64,000 bases of DNA from Janthinobacterium rivuli (GTDB taxonomy: Bacteria; Pseudomonadota; Gammaproteobacteria; Burkholderiales; Burkholderiaceae_D). The first letter of the stretch is position 1, and each line of letters begins with the position of its first letter. The notes under the pieces were generated by a model. That model saw only the letters and a program-made list of their open reading frames with translations, ran no database searches and was not told where the DNA came from. The stretch covers positions 1,674,001 to 1,738,000 of the forward strand of contig NZ_CP121464.1 in assembly GCF_029690045.1 (NCBI RefSeq), in the 5' to 3' direction. A program made the translations under genes and the position numbers. This document shows positions 35,228 through 43,641 of the stretch, one piece after another.

Positions 35228-36262
35228 CTATGCGTGTGGTCGCTCCTGCGCCACGACGGCCATCGCCGCGCCCAGGTACTGCAGCATGGCCGCGTCGACG
35301 AAGCTGCCTTCCATCAGACGCGGTTCCTGCTGGTGCGCCTGGCGGAATTTCAGCTGCGTGGCCGGGTCCGTGCCCGCGTAGGAGCGGAACAGTTCCAGCC
35401 ACTGCCTTGCCAGTTGCAGCACGGCCGGATCGGTGGGCGGCGTGCGCGCATCGATGGCGGCGCGCACGGCGGCGATCAGGGCTGGCCACTCGCCCGAACG
35501 CTTGCCGTAGTTGGCCACCAGGTGCGCGTATTCCTGCTCGTTGAGGAAAGGCCGGTACAGCGCCATGCGCGAGGCATTGAAGGCGGCGAGGATGAATTGC
35601 ATCAAGTCCGCATCGATGCTGGTCGTCGCCTGCATCGAGGGTTCCTGCGCATGCATGTCGTTCAGGCGCGCGAACAGGCCCGGATGGGCGCTCGTGTCGC
35701 GCACCAGCTTGACCATCCATTCCATGGCCAGCGCCTGCGCTGGCGCGTCGCCTGGCCCGGCGCCCGCATCCTTGACGGCGCGCACTTTCGTTACCAGTGC
35801 TTTCCATTCCTGTTCCACGGCCGCATCGGACAGCAGCGGCAGCTGTTGCAGTTCTTCTGGGCTAAAGTATTTGTCGTACATGGTCATCAGCTCCATTGTG
35901 GTGAGCCACTCGGCCAGTTCCGGCGCCGGCCCCTGCGTCAGCTGCGTTTGCAGGCTGCACAGGCGTTCGCGCAAGGTGGAAGCCTGCGCAATCTGGCGTT
36001 CCAGCATGGCGATTTGCCGCGCCACGATGGAGGAGAGCGGCAGCTCCGGGCCGGCGAGGGCGTTGGCGATATCGGCCAGCGACAGCCCGAATTTGCGCAG
36101 CGCCATGATCCGGTGCAGCCGGTCCATGTCGCCGTGCTGGTACAGGCGGTAGCCAGCTTGCGTGCGCGCCGAAGGCGAGAGCAGGCCGATGCTGTCGTAG
36201 TGGTGCAGGGTGCGGATGGTCAGGCCCGTGAGCCTGGCCAGTTCACCGATTTTCAACAGCAT
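35228..36262 (-). CDS. MerR family transcriptional regulator with long effector domain
   Basis: A 344-residue regulator. The MerR DNA-binding domain is at residues 1-75 (KIGELARLTGLTIRTLHHYDSIGLLSPSARTQAGYRLY), then a coiled helix, and then a long helical C-terminal region of about 210 residues that resembles a duplicated TipAS-like ligand domain (YDKYFSPEELQQLP; NLEEYAHLV-type repeats). TipA relatives respond to drug-like peptides. AAGGAG precedes the ATG. A MerR-type promoter lies directly upstream, so autoregulation is expected. Confidence 0.85.
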   Translation of the reverse strand: MLLKIGELARLTGLTIRTLHHYDSIGLLSPSARTQAGYRLYQHGDMDRLHRIMALRKFGLSLADIANALAGPELPLSSIVARQIAMLERQIAQASTLRERLCSLQTQLTQGPAPELAEWLTTMELMTMYDKYFSPEELQQLPLLSDAAVEQEWKALVTKVRAVKDAGAGPGDAPAQALAMEWMVKLVRDTSAHPGLFARLNDMHAQEPSMQATTSIDADLMQFILAAFNASRMALYRPFLNEQEYAHLVANYGKRSGEWPALIAAVRAAIDARTPPTDPAVLQLARQWLELFRSYAGTDPATQLKFRQAHQQEPRLMEGSFVDAAMLQYLGAAMAVVAQERPHA

Positions 36263-36303
36263 CGTCTTCTCCTTGTCTTCAGTGCGTACCAACCACGATG
36301 GCG

Positions 36304-36325
36304 CCTGACGTAACGTCAGGGTCAA
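36304..36325 (-). promoter_or_regulatory. MerR-type promoter/operator, autoregulatory
   Basis: On the minus strand TTGACC (36325-36320) is followed by the dyad CCTGACG-TTA-CGTCAGG, a 7-bp inverted repeat inside a long spacer. This is how MerR family regulators bind, between stretched -35 and -10 elements. The -10 is not obvious (CATCGT about 19 bases on). Confidence 0.75.
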
Positions 36326-36370
36326 GCAGGAATGTAGCAGAGGAGCCGAAAAAACCATAAAAAGAATCCG

Positions 36371-36399
36371 TTGACCTTCATTTTTTTGTACGGTATATT
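36371..36399 (+). promoter_or_regulatory. sigma-70 promoter P1 of the sugar-acid operon
   Basis: TTGACC, a 17-base spacer and TATATT. The spacer ends with TTTGTACGG, a motif shared with the second promoter. It would give a leader of about 195 bases ahead of the LgoD-like gene. Confidence 0.6.
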
Positions 36400-36531
36400 T
36401 ATAAAACCGAACGACGACTGCAGCAGAATCAGCGCGTTCGAGCCACATGGAATGACGAAAAAATCGTTGTGCGGCGCAGCAAAGCGCGCCATTGGCAGGG
36501 CTGGAAAGACAATCCGCACAGACGGATTTTT

Positions 36532-36561
36532 TTCACAGTTGGTTTGTACGTTAAATATAAT
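36532..36561 (+). promoter_or_regulatory. sigma-70 promoter P2 of the sugar-acid operon
   Basis: TTCACA, an 18-base spacer and a perfect TATAAT. The spacer holds TTTGTACG as in P1. Transcription should begin about 30 bases before the first gene. Confidence 0.65.
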
Positions 36562-36599
36562 ATGCCACCGGCAAGATCCGGGCGGCGAGAGAGACGACC

Positions 36600-37613
36600 A
36601 TGATGAAAAGTATCGTTTGCGATACGCCCGGCAGTTTGCGCATGGAGCAGCGCCCCGTGCCCGTGCCCGGCGAGGGTGAAGTGCTGCTGCGCATACGCCG
36701 CGTCGGCATCTGCGGCACCGACATGCATATCTTCCGCGGCACCCAGCCTTTTCTCAGCTATCCGCGCGTGATGGGCCATGAATTGTCCGGCCATATCGAC
36801 AGTGCGCCAGCCGGCTCGCGCCTGGCCGCTGGCGACCAGGTCTACGTGATGCCCTACCTGTCGTGCGGTACTTGCGTGGCCTGCCGCCAGGGCAAGACCA
36901 ACTGCTGCACCCGCATCGAAGTGCTGGGCGTGCACCGCGACGGCGGCATGACGGAATACCTGGCGCTGCCCGAGCGCTTCGTCTTCAAGACGGAAGGCAT
37001 CTCGCTCGACGACGCGGCCATGATCGAATTTCTCGCCATCGGCGCGCACGCCGTCAAGCGCGGCGCGGTCGATGCCGGCAAGCGCGTGCTGGTGGTGGGC
37101 GCCGGTCCGATCGGCATGGCCGTGATGTTGTTCGCGTCCTTGAAAGGCGCCGACGTGACGGTGCTCGATGGCCGCGCCGACCGTTTGCAGTTCTGCCGCG
37201 ACGCGCTGGGCATCGTCCGCACGGTGCAACTGGGCGACGGCGACAAGGAGCAACTGTCGGACGCCACCGGCGGCGAATTCTTCGACGTGGTGTTTGACGC
37301 CACCGGCAATATCGCCGCCATGGAGCGGGGCCTCGATTTCGTCGCCCACGGCGGGGCCTATGTGCTGGTCTCCATCGTGCGCGACCGCCTGTCCTTTTCC
37401 GACCCTGAATTCCACAAGCGCGAAACGACCTTGCTGGGTAGCCGCAACGCCACCGTCGACGATTTCGAGGAAGTGGTGGCGGCCATGAAGGCGGGGAAAG
37501 TGCCCACCGCGCTGCTCAATACCCACCGCACCACGCTCGACGAATTTACGGGCGTGCTCGATCGCTGGATGCAGCCCGAGGCGGGTGTCATCAAGGCCAT
37601 CGTCGAGGTCTGA
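36600..37613 (+). CDS. zinc-dependent sugar-acid dehydrogenase, L-galactonate 5-dehydrogenase (LgoD)-like
   Basis: A 337-residue medium-chain zinc dehydrogenase. Catalytic zinc ligands are Cys in VGICGTDMH and His-Glu in MGHELSG; four structural cysteines lie in CGTCVACRQGKTNCC. NAD binding is VLVVGAGPIGMAV with Asp in TVLDGR. GVHRDGGMTEYL and SDPEFHKRETTLLGSRNAT are strongly like E. coli LgoD/RspB, which oxidise L-galactonate or similar acids at C5. With the reductase and UxaA-type dehydratase downstream it would make D-tagaturonate. First gene of the locus. Confidence 0.8.
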   Translation: MMKSIVCDTPGSLRMEQRPVPVPGEGEVLLRIRRVGICGTDMHIFRGTQPFLSYPRVMGHELSGHIDSAPAGSRLAAGDQVYVMPYLSCGTCVACRQGKTNCCTRIEVLGVHRDGGMTEYLALPERFVFKTEGISLDDAAMIEFLAIGAHAVKRGAVDAGKRVLVVGAGPIGMAVMLFASLKGADVTVLDGRADRLQFCRDALGIVRTVQLGDGDKEQLSDATGGEFFDVVFDATGNIAAMERGLDFVAHGGAYVLVSIVRDRLSFSDPEFHKRETTLLGSRNATVDDFEEVVAAMKAGKVPTALLNTHRTTLDEFTGVLDRWMQPEAGVIKAIVEV

Positions 37614-37614
37614 G

Positions 37615-38751
37615 ATGAGCAATCTCAATCCCATACTGCAATTTGGCACCAGCCGCTTCCTGCAGGCGCACGCCGACCTGTTCGTCAGCGAAGCGGCCAA
37701 GGCAGGCGAGGCGCTGGGCCATATCACCATCGTGCAAACGACCGGCAGCGCGCAGGGCGCGGCGCGGGTGGCGGCGTTTCGCCAGGCCGGCGGCTACCCG
37801 GTGCGCATCCGCGGCTGGCAGGACGGCGCGCAAATCGACGAGGAACGCCGCGCCGACGCCGTCACGCAAGCGTGGCAAGCCGGCAGCGACTGGCGGCAGG
37901 TGCGCGATGCGGCCGTGGCCGCGCGCGTGATCGTCTCGAATACGGGCGACACGGGCTACCAGCTGGCTGATTCCGACCACGCCGGCATGCTCGATGGCGC
38001 AACCGTTCCCGCCAGCTTTCCCGCCAAGCTGCTGGTGCTGCTGCACGACCGCTTCCTGGCCGGCGCCGCGCCCATCTCGATTTTTCCGTGCGAACTGGTG
38101 GCCGACAACGGTCATGTACTGCGCCAGGTGATCGTGGCTTTGGCGCGGCAGTGGGGGGGCGATGCCGCGTTCATCGTCTACCTGCAAACGGGCTGTTTGT
38201 GGATCAATTCCCTCGTCGACCGCATCGTTTCCGAAGCGATCGAACCGATAGGTGCGGTGGCCGAGCCTTATGCGCTGTGGGCCATCGAGGCGCAGGAAGG
38301 CATGCTGCTGCCGTGCCTCCACCCGCAACTGGTGGTGACGGGCAGCCTGCGCGAGTATGAACAGCGCAAGCTGTTCCTGCTCAACCTCGGCCACACCTAT
38401 CTGGCGCAGCTGTGGATGGAACGGGGCAGCCCGGCCGGCATGACGGTGCGCGAGGCGATGGACGATGGCGCCATGCGCGCCGCGCTGGAAGCCCTGTGGC
38501 ACGAGGAAGTGCTGCCCGTGTTTGCCGCCATGGGGGCGCAGCACAGTGACGCCGCGCTGGCCTATGTGGCGCAGGTCAGGGAACGCTTCAGCAATCCCTT
38601 CCTCGCGCACCGCCTGGCCGACATCGCCCAGCACCACGCAGGCAAGATCGAGCGGCGCATGGCGCCCGTGGCGGCGCAGGCGCGGCAGCTGTGTCCCGCC
38701 CTGGCGCAGCCGCGCCTGCGCGCCATGCTGGCGCCGGGAGCGCAGCCATGA
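37615..38751 (+). CDS. mannitol-dehydrogenase-family reductase (tagaturonate/fructuronate reductase-like)
   Basis: A 378-residue polyol/hexuronate dehydrogenase of the UxaB/UxuB group: LQFGTSRFLQAHADLFVSEA at the start, RVIVSNTGDTGY, PCELVADNGHVLRQVI, LQTGCLWINSLVDRIVSE and the catalytic Lys in RKLFLLNLGHTYLA. UxaB reduces D-tagaturonate to D-altronate with NADH. Only one base separates it from the preceding dehydrogenase, which in this reading supplies tagaturonate. Substrate assignment is from context. Confidence 0.82.
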   Translation: MSNLNPILQFGTSRFLQAHADLFVSEAAKAGEALGHITIVQTTGSAQGAARVAAFRQAGGYPVRIRGWQDGAQIDEERRADAVTQAWQAGSDWRQVRDAAVAARVIVSNTGDTGYQLADSDHAGMLDGATVPASFPAKLLVLLHDRFLAGAAPISIFPCELVADNGHVLRQVIVALARQWGGDAAFIVYLQTGCLWINSLVDRIVSEAIEPIGAVAEPYALWAIEAQEGMLLPCLHPQLVVTGSLREYEQRKLFLLNLGHTYLAQLWMERGSPAGMTVREAMDDGAMRAALEALWHEEVLPVFAAMGAQHSDAALAYVAQVRERFSNPFLAHRLADIAQHHAGKIERRMAPVAAQARQLCPALAQPRLRAMLAPGAQP

Positions 38752-38865
38752 ACGCCCCGCTTAGCGCAGTTGTTTCTTTTCTGGCATGCCGATCCAATCC
38801 GATATCGACTAAAATGGCCCACTCATCCACTTTCCCTTTCGCTGGCATAGCGCGTTCATTCATCC

Positions 38866-39783
38866 ATGTCCAAACCCGCCACCGTCTTCAAGCGCAGTAC
38901 CAATCTGCTGTTGCAATTTCTCGCCGAGAATGTCGCAGTGGGCGAGATGCTGCCGACGGAGCAGTTCCTGACCACGATCTGCCAGGGCAGCCGCACGGCG
39001 ATTCGCAGCGCGATCGCGTATCTGTCGACGCGGCGGCTGATCGCCAGCCCGGCGGACCGGCGCTTGCTGCGCAAACCCATACCGGGCGACTACTTCGATA
39101 TCTCCGAATTGCAGTCCGGAGCGGAGCGCATCCAGCAAGTGCTGATGGAACGCGTGTACCAGCGCGACATGCCGCCCGGCGCGGAGTTTTCGGAAGCGGA
39201 GCTGGCGCGCGAGGCGGGCGCCAGTACCGTCAGCGTGCGCGAATTTTTGATCGGCTTTTCGCGCTTCGGCCTGATCGAAAAGAAACCGCGCGGCGGCTGG
39301 CGCCTGTGCGCGTTCGACCGCTCGTTCGCCACCGAACTGGCGGACATGCGGCGCATGTTCGAGATGGCGGCCGTGGAGCATTTTGCGCACCTGCCGCATG
39401 GCGATCCGGCGTATGCGGAACTGGCGCGGCTGATCAAACAGCACGAGAAGCTGGCGGCCAGGATAGACACGCGCCACAACGCGTTTCCGGCGCTGGACCG
39501 CGAGTTCCACACCTTCCTGATCGGCCTGTTGAACAATCGCTTCGCGCAGGGCTTCTACGATATCGTCTCGTTCGTGTTTCACTATCACTACCAGTGGGAC
39601 AAGGGCGAGGAAAAGGGCCGCAACCAGTACGCGGTGCAGGAGCACCTGGCGATTCTGCGCGCGCTGGCGGAGCACGACGTGCCGAAGGCGCTCGAGGCCA
39701 TGCGCTCGCACCTCGATTCCTCGCGCAGCACCATGCTGTCCTCGATCGGCACGCGGGAAAAACTGAGCCAGCCGGCCGCCTAG
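38866..39783 (+). CDS. GntR/FCD transcriptional regulator with two winged-helix segments
   Basis: A 305-residue regulator. A first GntR-like winged helix spans about 8-70 (LPTEQFLTTICQGSRTAIRSAIAYL), a second about 85-145 (FSEAELAREAGASTVSVREFLIGF, then GLIEKKPRGGWRL), followed by an FCD effector domain with FPALDREFHTFLIG and His residues for metal (YHYQWDKGEE; EHLAILRAL). FCD regulators bind sugar acids. It lies inside the catabolic locus and is the most likely controller of promoters P1 and P2. Confidence 0.85.
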   Translation: MSKPATVFKRSTNLLLQFLAENVAVGEMLPTEQFLTTICQGSRTAIRSAIAYLSTRRLIASPADRRLLRKPIPGDYFDISELQSGAERIQQVLMERVYQRDMPPGAEFSEAELAREAGASTVSVREFLIGFSRFGLIEKKPRGGWRLCAFDRSFATELADMRRMFEMAAVEHFAHLPHGDPAYAELARLIKQHEKLAARIDTRHNAFPALDREFHTFLIGLLNNRFAQGFYDIVSFVFHYHYQWDKGEEKGRNQYAVQEHLAILRALAEHDVPKALEAMRSHLDSSRSTMLSSIGTREKLSQPAA

Positions 39784-39808
39784 CCGTCTTTGCCGGGGAG
39801 GGTGCGCC

Positions 39809-40144
39809 ATGAGCCTCGCTTCCCGGCCTGCCAGCCTGCTCTTGATGTCGCCCGAGGATAACTGCCTGATCGCCAGGACAGCCCTGGCCTGCGGCGACGT
39901 CGTCGCCATTGACGGCGTGCCTGTCACCCTGGCGCAAAACATCCAGATTGGCCACAAGGTGGCGCGCCGCGCGCTGGCCGTGGGCGACAAGGTGCTGCGC
40001 TACGGCGCCCTGATCGGCAGCATCACGGCCCCCGTCGCCATCGGCGAGCATATCCACACGCACAACCTGGCAAGCGATTACATCCCCACGTTTACCCTGG
40101 GCCAGGACGGCCACCACTTCCTGGACAAGGACGACCAAGCATGA
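39809..40144 (+). CDS. UxaA family dehydratase, small (SAF-like) subunit
   Basis: A 111-residue protein equal to the N-terminal SAF-like domain of altronate dehydratase: DVVAIDGVPVTLAQNIQIGHKVARRAL, then GEHIHTHNL. In E. coli UxaA this is fused to the catalytic part; here the two are separate genes, with stop and start overlapping by four bases. It should pair with the large subunit to dehydrate a hexonate or 6-deoxyhexonate. Confidence 0.88.
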   Translation: MSLASRPASLLLMSPEDNCLIARTALACGDVVAIDGVPVTLAQNIQIGHKVARRALAVGDKVLRYGALIGSITAPVAIGEHIHTHNLASDYIPTFTLGQDGHHFLDKDDQA

Positions 40145-41307
40145 ACGCTCCCGTGACGACACCCGCCCTGTCGGGCTACCTGCGCGCCGATGGCCGCAAG
40201 GGCATCCGCAATATCGTGGTGGTGGCCTATATGGTCGAATGCGCGCATCACGTGGCGCGCCTGATGGTCAACGCCTTTCCCGGCCAGCCCGTGCACCTGA
40301 TCGGCTTTACGGGCTGCTTCCCCAACGAATACGCGGACCAGGTGATGCGCCGCCTGCTGACGCACCCGAACGTGGGCGCCGTGCTGCTGGTCTCCCTGGG
40401 CTGCGAAGGTTTCAATAAATACGGCCTCTCCAGCGCCGTGGCCGACAGCGACCGCCCCGTCCACACGATCACGATCCAGGAAAACAGCGGCACGCGCCCC
40501 AGCGTGAGCAGCGGTGTCGAGTGGATCGGCTGGGCGCTGGAACACCTGGCGCGGCAGGAGCGCGTGCCGATGGGGATCGATGAACTGGTCGTCGCCACCA
40601 TCTGCGGCGGCTCCGACAGCACCAGCGGCATCAGTGCCAACCCGGCCGTCGGCGTGGCGTTCGATACCCTGATCGCGGCCGGCAGCCCCTGCATCTTCGA
40701 AGAGACGGGCGAACTGGTGGGCTGCGAATACCACATGCAGCGGCGTGCCGTGAGTCCGGACCTGGGCAACGCCATCGTCGAAACCGTGGCCAAGGCGGCC
40801 CGCTACTACACCATCATGGGCCATGGCAGCTTCTCGCCGGGGAACGCCGATGGCGGCCTCACCACGCAGGAAGAAAAGTCGCTGGGCGCCTATGCCAAGA
40901 GCGGTTCCTCGCCCATCGTCGGCATTTTGAAACCGGGCGACCAGCCGGCCGGCGGCGGCCTGTACCTGCTTGACGTGGTACCGGACGGCGAGCCGCGCTT
41001 CGGCTTTCCGAACGTGTCGGACAACGCGGAAATCGTCGAACTCATTTCCTGCGGCGCCCACATCACCTTGTTTACCACGGGCCGCGGCTCCGTCGTCGGC
41101 TCGGCGATTTCACCCGTCATCAAGGTGTGCGCCAATCCGCAAACCTTCGAGCGCCTGGCCGACGACATGGATATCAACGCCGGCAAGATCCTCACGGGCG
41201 AAGCCACCCTGGAAGAAGTGGGCGCGGAGATCGTCGCCGCCGTGCTGAACGTGGCCAACGGAGAACTGAGCCGCTCGGAAGACCTGGGCACCAGGAATTC
41301 GTGCTGA
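40141..41307 (+). CDS. UxaA family dehydratase, large subunit (altronate/fuconate dehydratase-like)
   Basis: A 388-residue catalytic subunit: RKGIRNIVVVAYMVECAHH, GFTGCFPNEYADQ, SLGCEGFNKYG, TIQENSGTRPS, CGGSDSTSGISANPAVG, FEETGELVGCE and SPGNADGGLTTQEEKSLGA, the ordered motifs of the altronate dehydratase family. Since no enolase-type fuconate dehydratase is in the locus, this pair is the best candidate to dehydrate L-fuconate (to 2-keto-3-deoxy-L-fuconate), D-altronate, or both. Confidence 0.86.
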   Translation: MNAPVTTPALSGYLRADGRKGIRNIVVVAYMVECAHHVARLMVNAFPGQPVHLIGFTGCFPNEYADQVMRRLLTHPNVGAVLLVSLGCEGFNKYGLSSAVADSDRPVHTITIQENSGTRPSVSSGVEWIGWALEHLARQERVPMGIDELVVATICGGSDSTSGISANPAVGVAFDTLIAAGSPCIFEETGELVGCEYHMQRRAVSPDLGNAIVETVAKAARYYTIMGHGSFSPGNADGGLTTQEEKSLGAYAKSGSSPIVGILKPGDQPAGGGLYLLDVVPDGEPRFGFPNVSDNAEIVELISCGAHITLFTTGRGSVVGSAISPVIKVCANPQTFERLADDMDINAGKILTGEATLEEVGAEIVAAVLNVANGELSRSEDLGTRNSC

Positions 41308-41374
41308 CCTATAAACAATTCGACGCGGTGGGGCCAGGCTGCTTCCCCTTGCGCGCCGCTTGAGGGCCGCATTC

Positions 41375-42394
41375 ATGGATGTCACACAATTGCATACCTT
41401 GCCGCGCGGAGGCCTGTCGCTGCCCTGCATCGGCATGGGCTGCGCCCCGATAGGCGGCTTGTACCAGCCAGTCAGCGACGCGCAGGCGCGCGCCACGCTC
41501 GATGGCGCCTGGGACGCGGGCGTGCGTTTCTTCGACACGGCGCCGTTCTATGGGTATACCCAGTCCGAACGCCGTCTCGGTGCGGCGCTGCGCGAACGGC
41601 CCCGCCATGAATTTGTGATCAGCACCAAGGTGGGACGGCTGATGCGGCCCGACGCCTCCGTTCGCCCCGGCGACGACGGCTTTGCCGCGCCGCTGCCGTT
41701 CCGTCCCCATTACGACTATACATATGACGGCGTGCTGCGTTCGCACGACGACAGCCTGCAGCGGTTGGGCCTGGAGCGCATCGATATCCTGTTCGTGCAC
41801 GATATCGGCAAGGCGACGCATGGCGAACACGATCAGCATTACTGGCGCCAGCTGACGGCCGGTGGCGGTTTTCGCGCCCTCGATGAATTGCGCGCCAGCG
41901 GCCAGGTGAAGGCCGTGGGCCTCGGTGTCAATGAATGCGAGATCGTGCTGCGCGCGATGGCGGAATTCGACCTCGATTGCACCCTGCTGGCCGGCCGCTA
42001 TACCTTGCTGGAACAGGCCTCGCTGTCGCCATTGCTGGACCTTTGCGTGGAGCGTGGCAACGCCATCGTGATCGGCGGCCCGTTCAACTCGGGCGTGCTG
42101 GCCGGGAACGGCAAGTTCAATTACGCCGATGCGCCGGCCGCCATACTCAAGCGGGTGGCGCGCCTGGACGCCGTCTGCCGTGAATTCGGCGTGCCGCTGC
42201 AGGCTGCGGCACTGCAGTTCCCGCTCGCCCATCCGGCCGTCGTTTCCTGCATCCCGGGCGGGCAAGACCTGGCGCAGCTGCGGCAAAACCTGGACTGGTT
42301 CGCCACGCCGCTGCCCGACGCCCTGTGGCTGGCGCTGCGGGACGCGGACTTGCTCGATGCGCGCGCGCCGCTGCCTGCGGGAGTGGCCGCATGA
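41375..42394 (+). CDS. aldo/keto reductase, L-fucose (aldose) 1-dehydrogenase-like
   Basis: A 339-residue aldo/keto reductase. The tetrad is visible: Asp in FFDTAPFYGYTQSE with Tyr, Lys in VISTKVGRLM and His in DILFVHDIGK. The long insertion (RPDASVRPGDD) and the VVSCIPGGQDLAQLRQN end are like D-threo-aldose (L-fucose) dehydrogenases. It would oxidise L-fucose or L-galactose to the lactone. ATG at 41375 follows GAGG; a TTG five codons upstream is less likely. Confidence 0.85.
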   Translation: MDVTQLHTLPRGGLSLPCIGMGCAPIGGLYQPVSDAQARATLDGAWDAGVRFFDTAPFYGYTQSERRLGAALRERPRHEFVISTKVGRLMRPDASVRPGDDGFAAPLPFRPHYDYTYDGVLRSHDDSLQRLGLERIDILFVHDIGKATHGEHDQHYWRQLTAGGGFRALDELRASGQVKAVGLGVNECEIVLRAMAEFDLDCTLLAGRYTLLEQASLSPLLDLCVERGNAIVIGGPFNSGVLAGNGKFNYADAPAAILKRVARLDAVCREFGVPLQAAALQFPLAHPAVVSCIPGGQDLAQLRQNLDWFATPLPDALWLALRDADLLDARAPLPAGVAA

Positions 42395-43233
42395 TGCGCA
42401 TCGACGCCCACCAGCACTTCTGGCAGCTGGCCGCGCGCGCCGGCAGCTGGCCGCCGCCATCCTTGGCCGCCATCCACCGCGATTTTGCGCCCGCCGACCT
42501 GGCGCCGCTGCTGGCTGCGCACGGTATCGTCGGCACGGTGCTGGTGCAGTCGCTGCCGTCCGAAGACGATACCTATTGGCTGCTGGCGCTGGCGGAACAG
42601 ACCAGCTTTATTCGTGCCGTCGTGGGCTGGACCGATTTGCTGGCGCCTGACGCAGCGGCGGCGATTGCATGCCTGGCGTCGCAGCCGAAGCTCAAAGGCT
42701 TGCGGCCCATGCTGCAGGATATCGATGACGACCAGTGGATCGCCAATCCCGCGCTGGCGCCGGCCTTGGCTGCCATGGTCGAACACGGCGTGCGTCTGGA
42801 CGCGCTGGTGCTGCCGCGCCACTTGCCCGCGCTGCTGCATTGCGCCCGTGCTTATCCGCAGTTGGCCATCGTGATCGACCATGCGGCCAAGCCGCCGATC
42901 GCCGATGCCGCCTTCGGTGCGTGGCGCGAAGACATGGCGCAGCTGGCCGCGCTGCCGAACGTGCATTGCAAGCTGTCCGGGCTGGTGACGGAAGCGCGGC
43001 CCGGCTGGCACGTGGACGACCTGCGGCCCTATGCCGCACATGTGCTGGACGTGTTCGGCCCCCGGCGCGTGATCTGGGGCAGCGACTGGCCCGTGGTGGA
43101 CCTGGCAGAGGGCTATGCGGCGTGGCTGGCCGCCAGCGAGGCGCTGTTGACGCATCTGGGGCAAGAGGACAGGGACGATATTTTCGGTTTGAATGCGCTG
43201 CGCTTTTACGGCATCAGCCAGGAGACGCCATGA
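42391..43233 (+). CDS. amidohydrolase, L-fuconolactonase-like
   Basis: A 280-residue amidohydrolase-2 protein: metal site IDAHQHFWQ at the start, GLRPMLQDIDDDQWI, VIDHAAKPPI, CKLSGLVTEA and IWGSDWPVV. These match lactonases acting on L-fucono- and L-galactono-lactones. It would open the lactone made by the preceding dehydrogenase, whose stop overlaps its start. Its own stop overlaps the mutarotase start (ATGA). Confidence 0.88.
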   Translation: MMRIDAHQHFWQLAARAGSWPPPSLAAIHRDFAPADLAPLLAAHGIVGTVLVQSLPSEDDTYWLLALAEQTSFIRAVVGWTDLLAPDAAAAIACLASQPKLKGLRPMLQDIDDDQWIANPALAPALAAMVEHGVRLDALVLPRHLPALLHCARAYPQLAIVIDHAAKPPIADAAFGAWREDMAQLAALPNVHCKLSGLVTEARPGWHVDDLRPYAAHVLDVFGPRRVIWGSDWPVVDLAEGYAAWLAASEALLTHLGQEDRDDIFGLNALRFYGISQETP

Positions 43234-43559
43234 AAAGAATGGGCATGGTCATCGGCATCGCGCCTGAACGTATCGCCGAATACAAAACCCTGCACGCCGC
43301 CGTCTGGCCGCAGGTGCTGGCAAGGCTGGCGGCCGCGCATGTCAGCAATTATTCGATCTTCCTGCGCCAGCCGGAAAACCTGCTGTTCGGTTACTGGGAA
43401 TACCACGGCGAGGATTTTGAGGCCGACATGGCGGCCATTGCCGCCGACCCGGAAACGCAGCGCTGGTGGACTTTTTGCGCCCCGTGCCAGGAGCCGCTGG
43501 CCTCGTGCGCCGAGGGTGAGCACTGGGCGATGATGGAGCAGGTTTTTCATATGACGTAG
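43230..43559 (+). CDS. L-rhamnose/L-fucose mutarotase-type protein
   Basis: A 109-residue ferredoxin-like protein of the RhaM family: KRMGMVIGIAPERIAEYKTLHAAVWPQVL, then NYSIFLRQPENLLFGYWEY and a C-terminal W-W pair (QRWWTFCAPCQEPL). These enzymes interconvert anomers of 6-deoxyhexoses. The catalytic His and Tyr residues of the family lie in LHAAVWP and NYSIFL. Translationally coupled to the lactonase gene. Confidence 0.87.
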   Translation: MKRMGMVIGIAPERIAEYKTLHAAVWPQVLARLAAAHVSNYSIFLRQPENLLFGYWEYHGEDFEADMAAIAADPETQRWWTFCAPCQEPLASCAEGEHWAMMEQVFHMT

Positions 43560-43574
43560 ACCCCAAAAAAGGCC

Positions 43575-43601
43575 GGGGTCGGACCCTGAGGGTCCGACCC
43601 C
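43575..43601. repeat. GGGGTC-type palindromic repeat between mutarotase and SDR genes
   Basis: GGGGTCGGACCC and GGGTCCGACCCC form a perfect 12-bp inverted repeat around TGA. Same type as at 21197. No T-run follows, so readthrough is possible; it divides the catabolic locus into two parts. Confidence 0.7.
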
Positions 43602-43641
43602 AGAATTGCCAGGTGTTGGGTTAAAAATAAAAGGAGACAAC

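Noticed and set aside
38748..39812. Plus-strand open frame starting at the ATG overlapping the UxaB-like stop
   Set aside because: It runs out of frame through the GntR gene and gives an Arg-rich translation; the GntR frame has clear winged-helix and FCD motifs.
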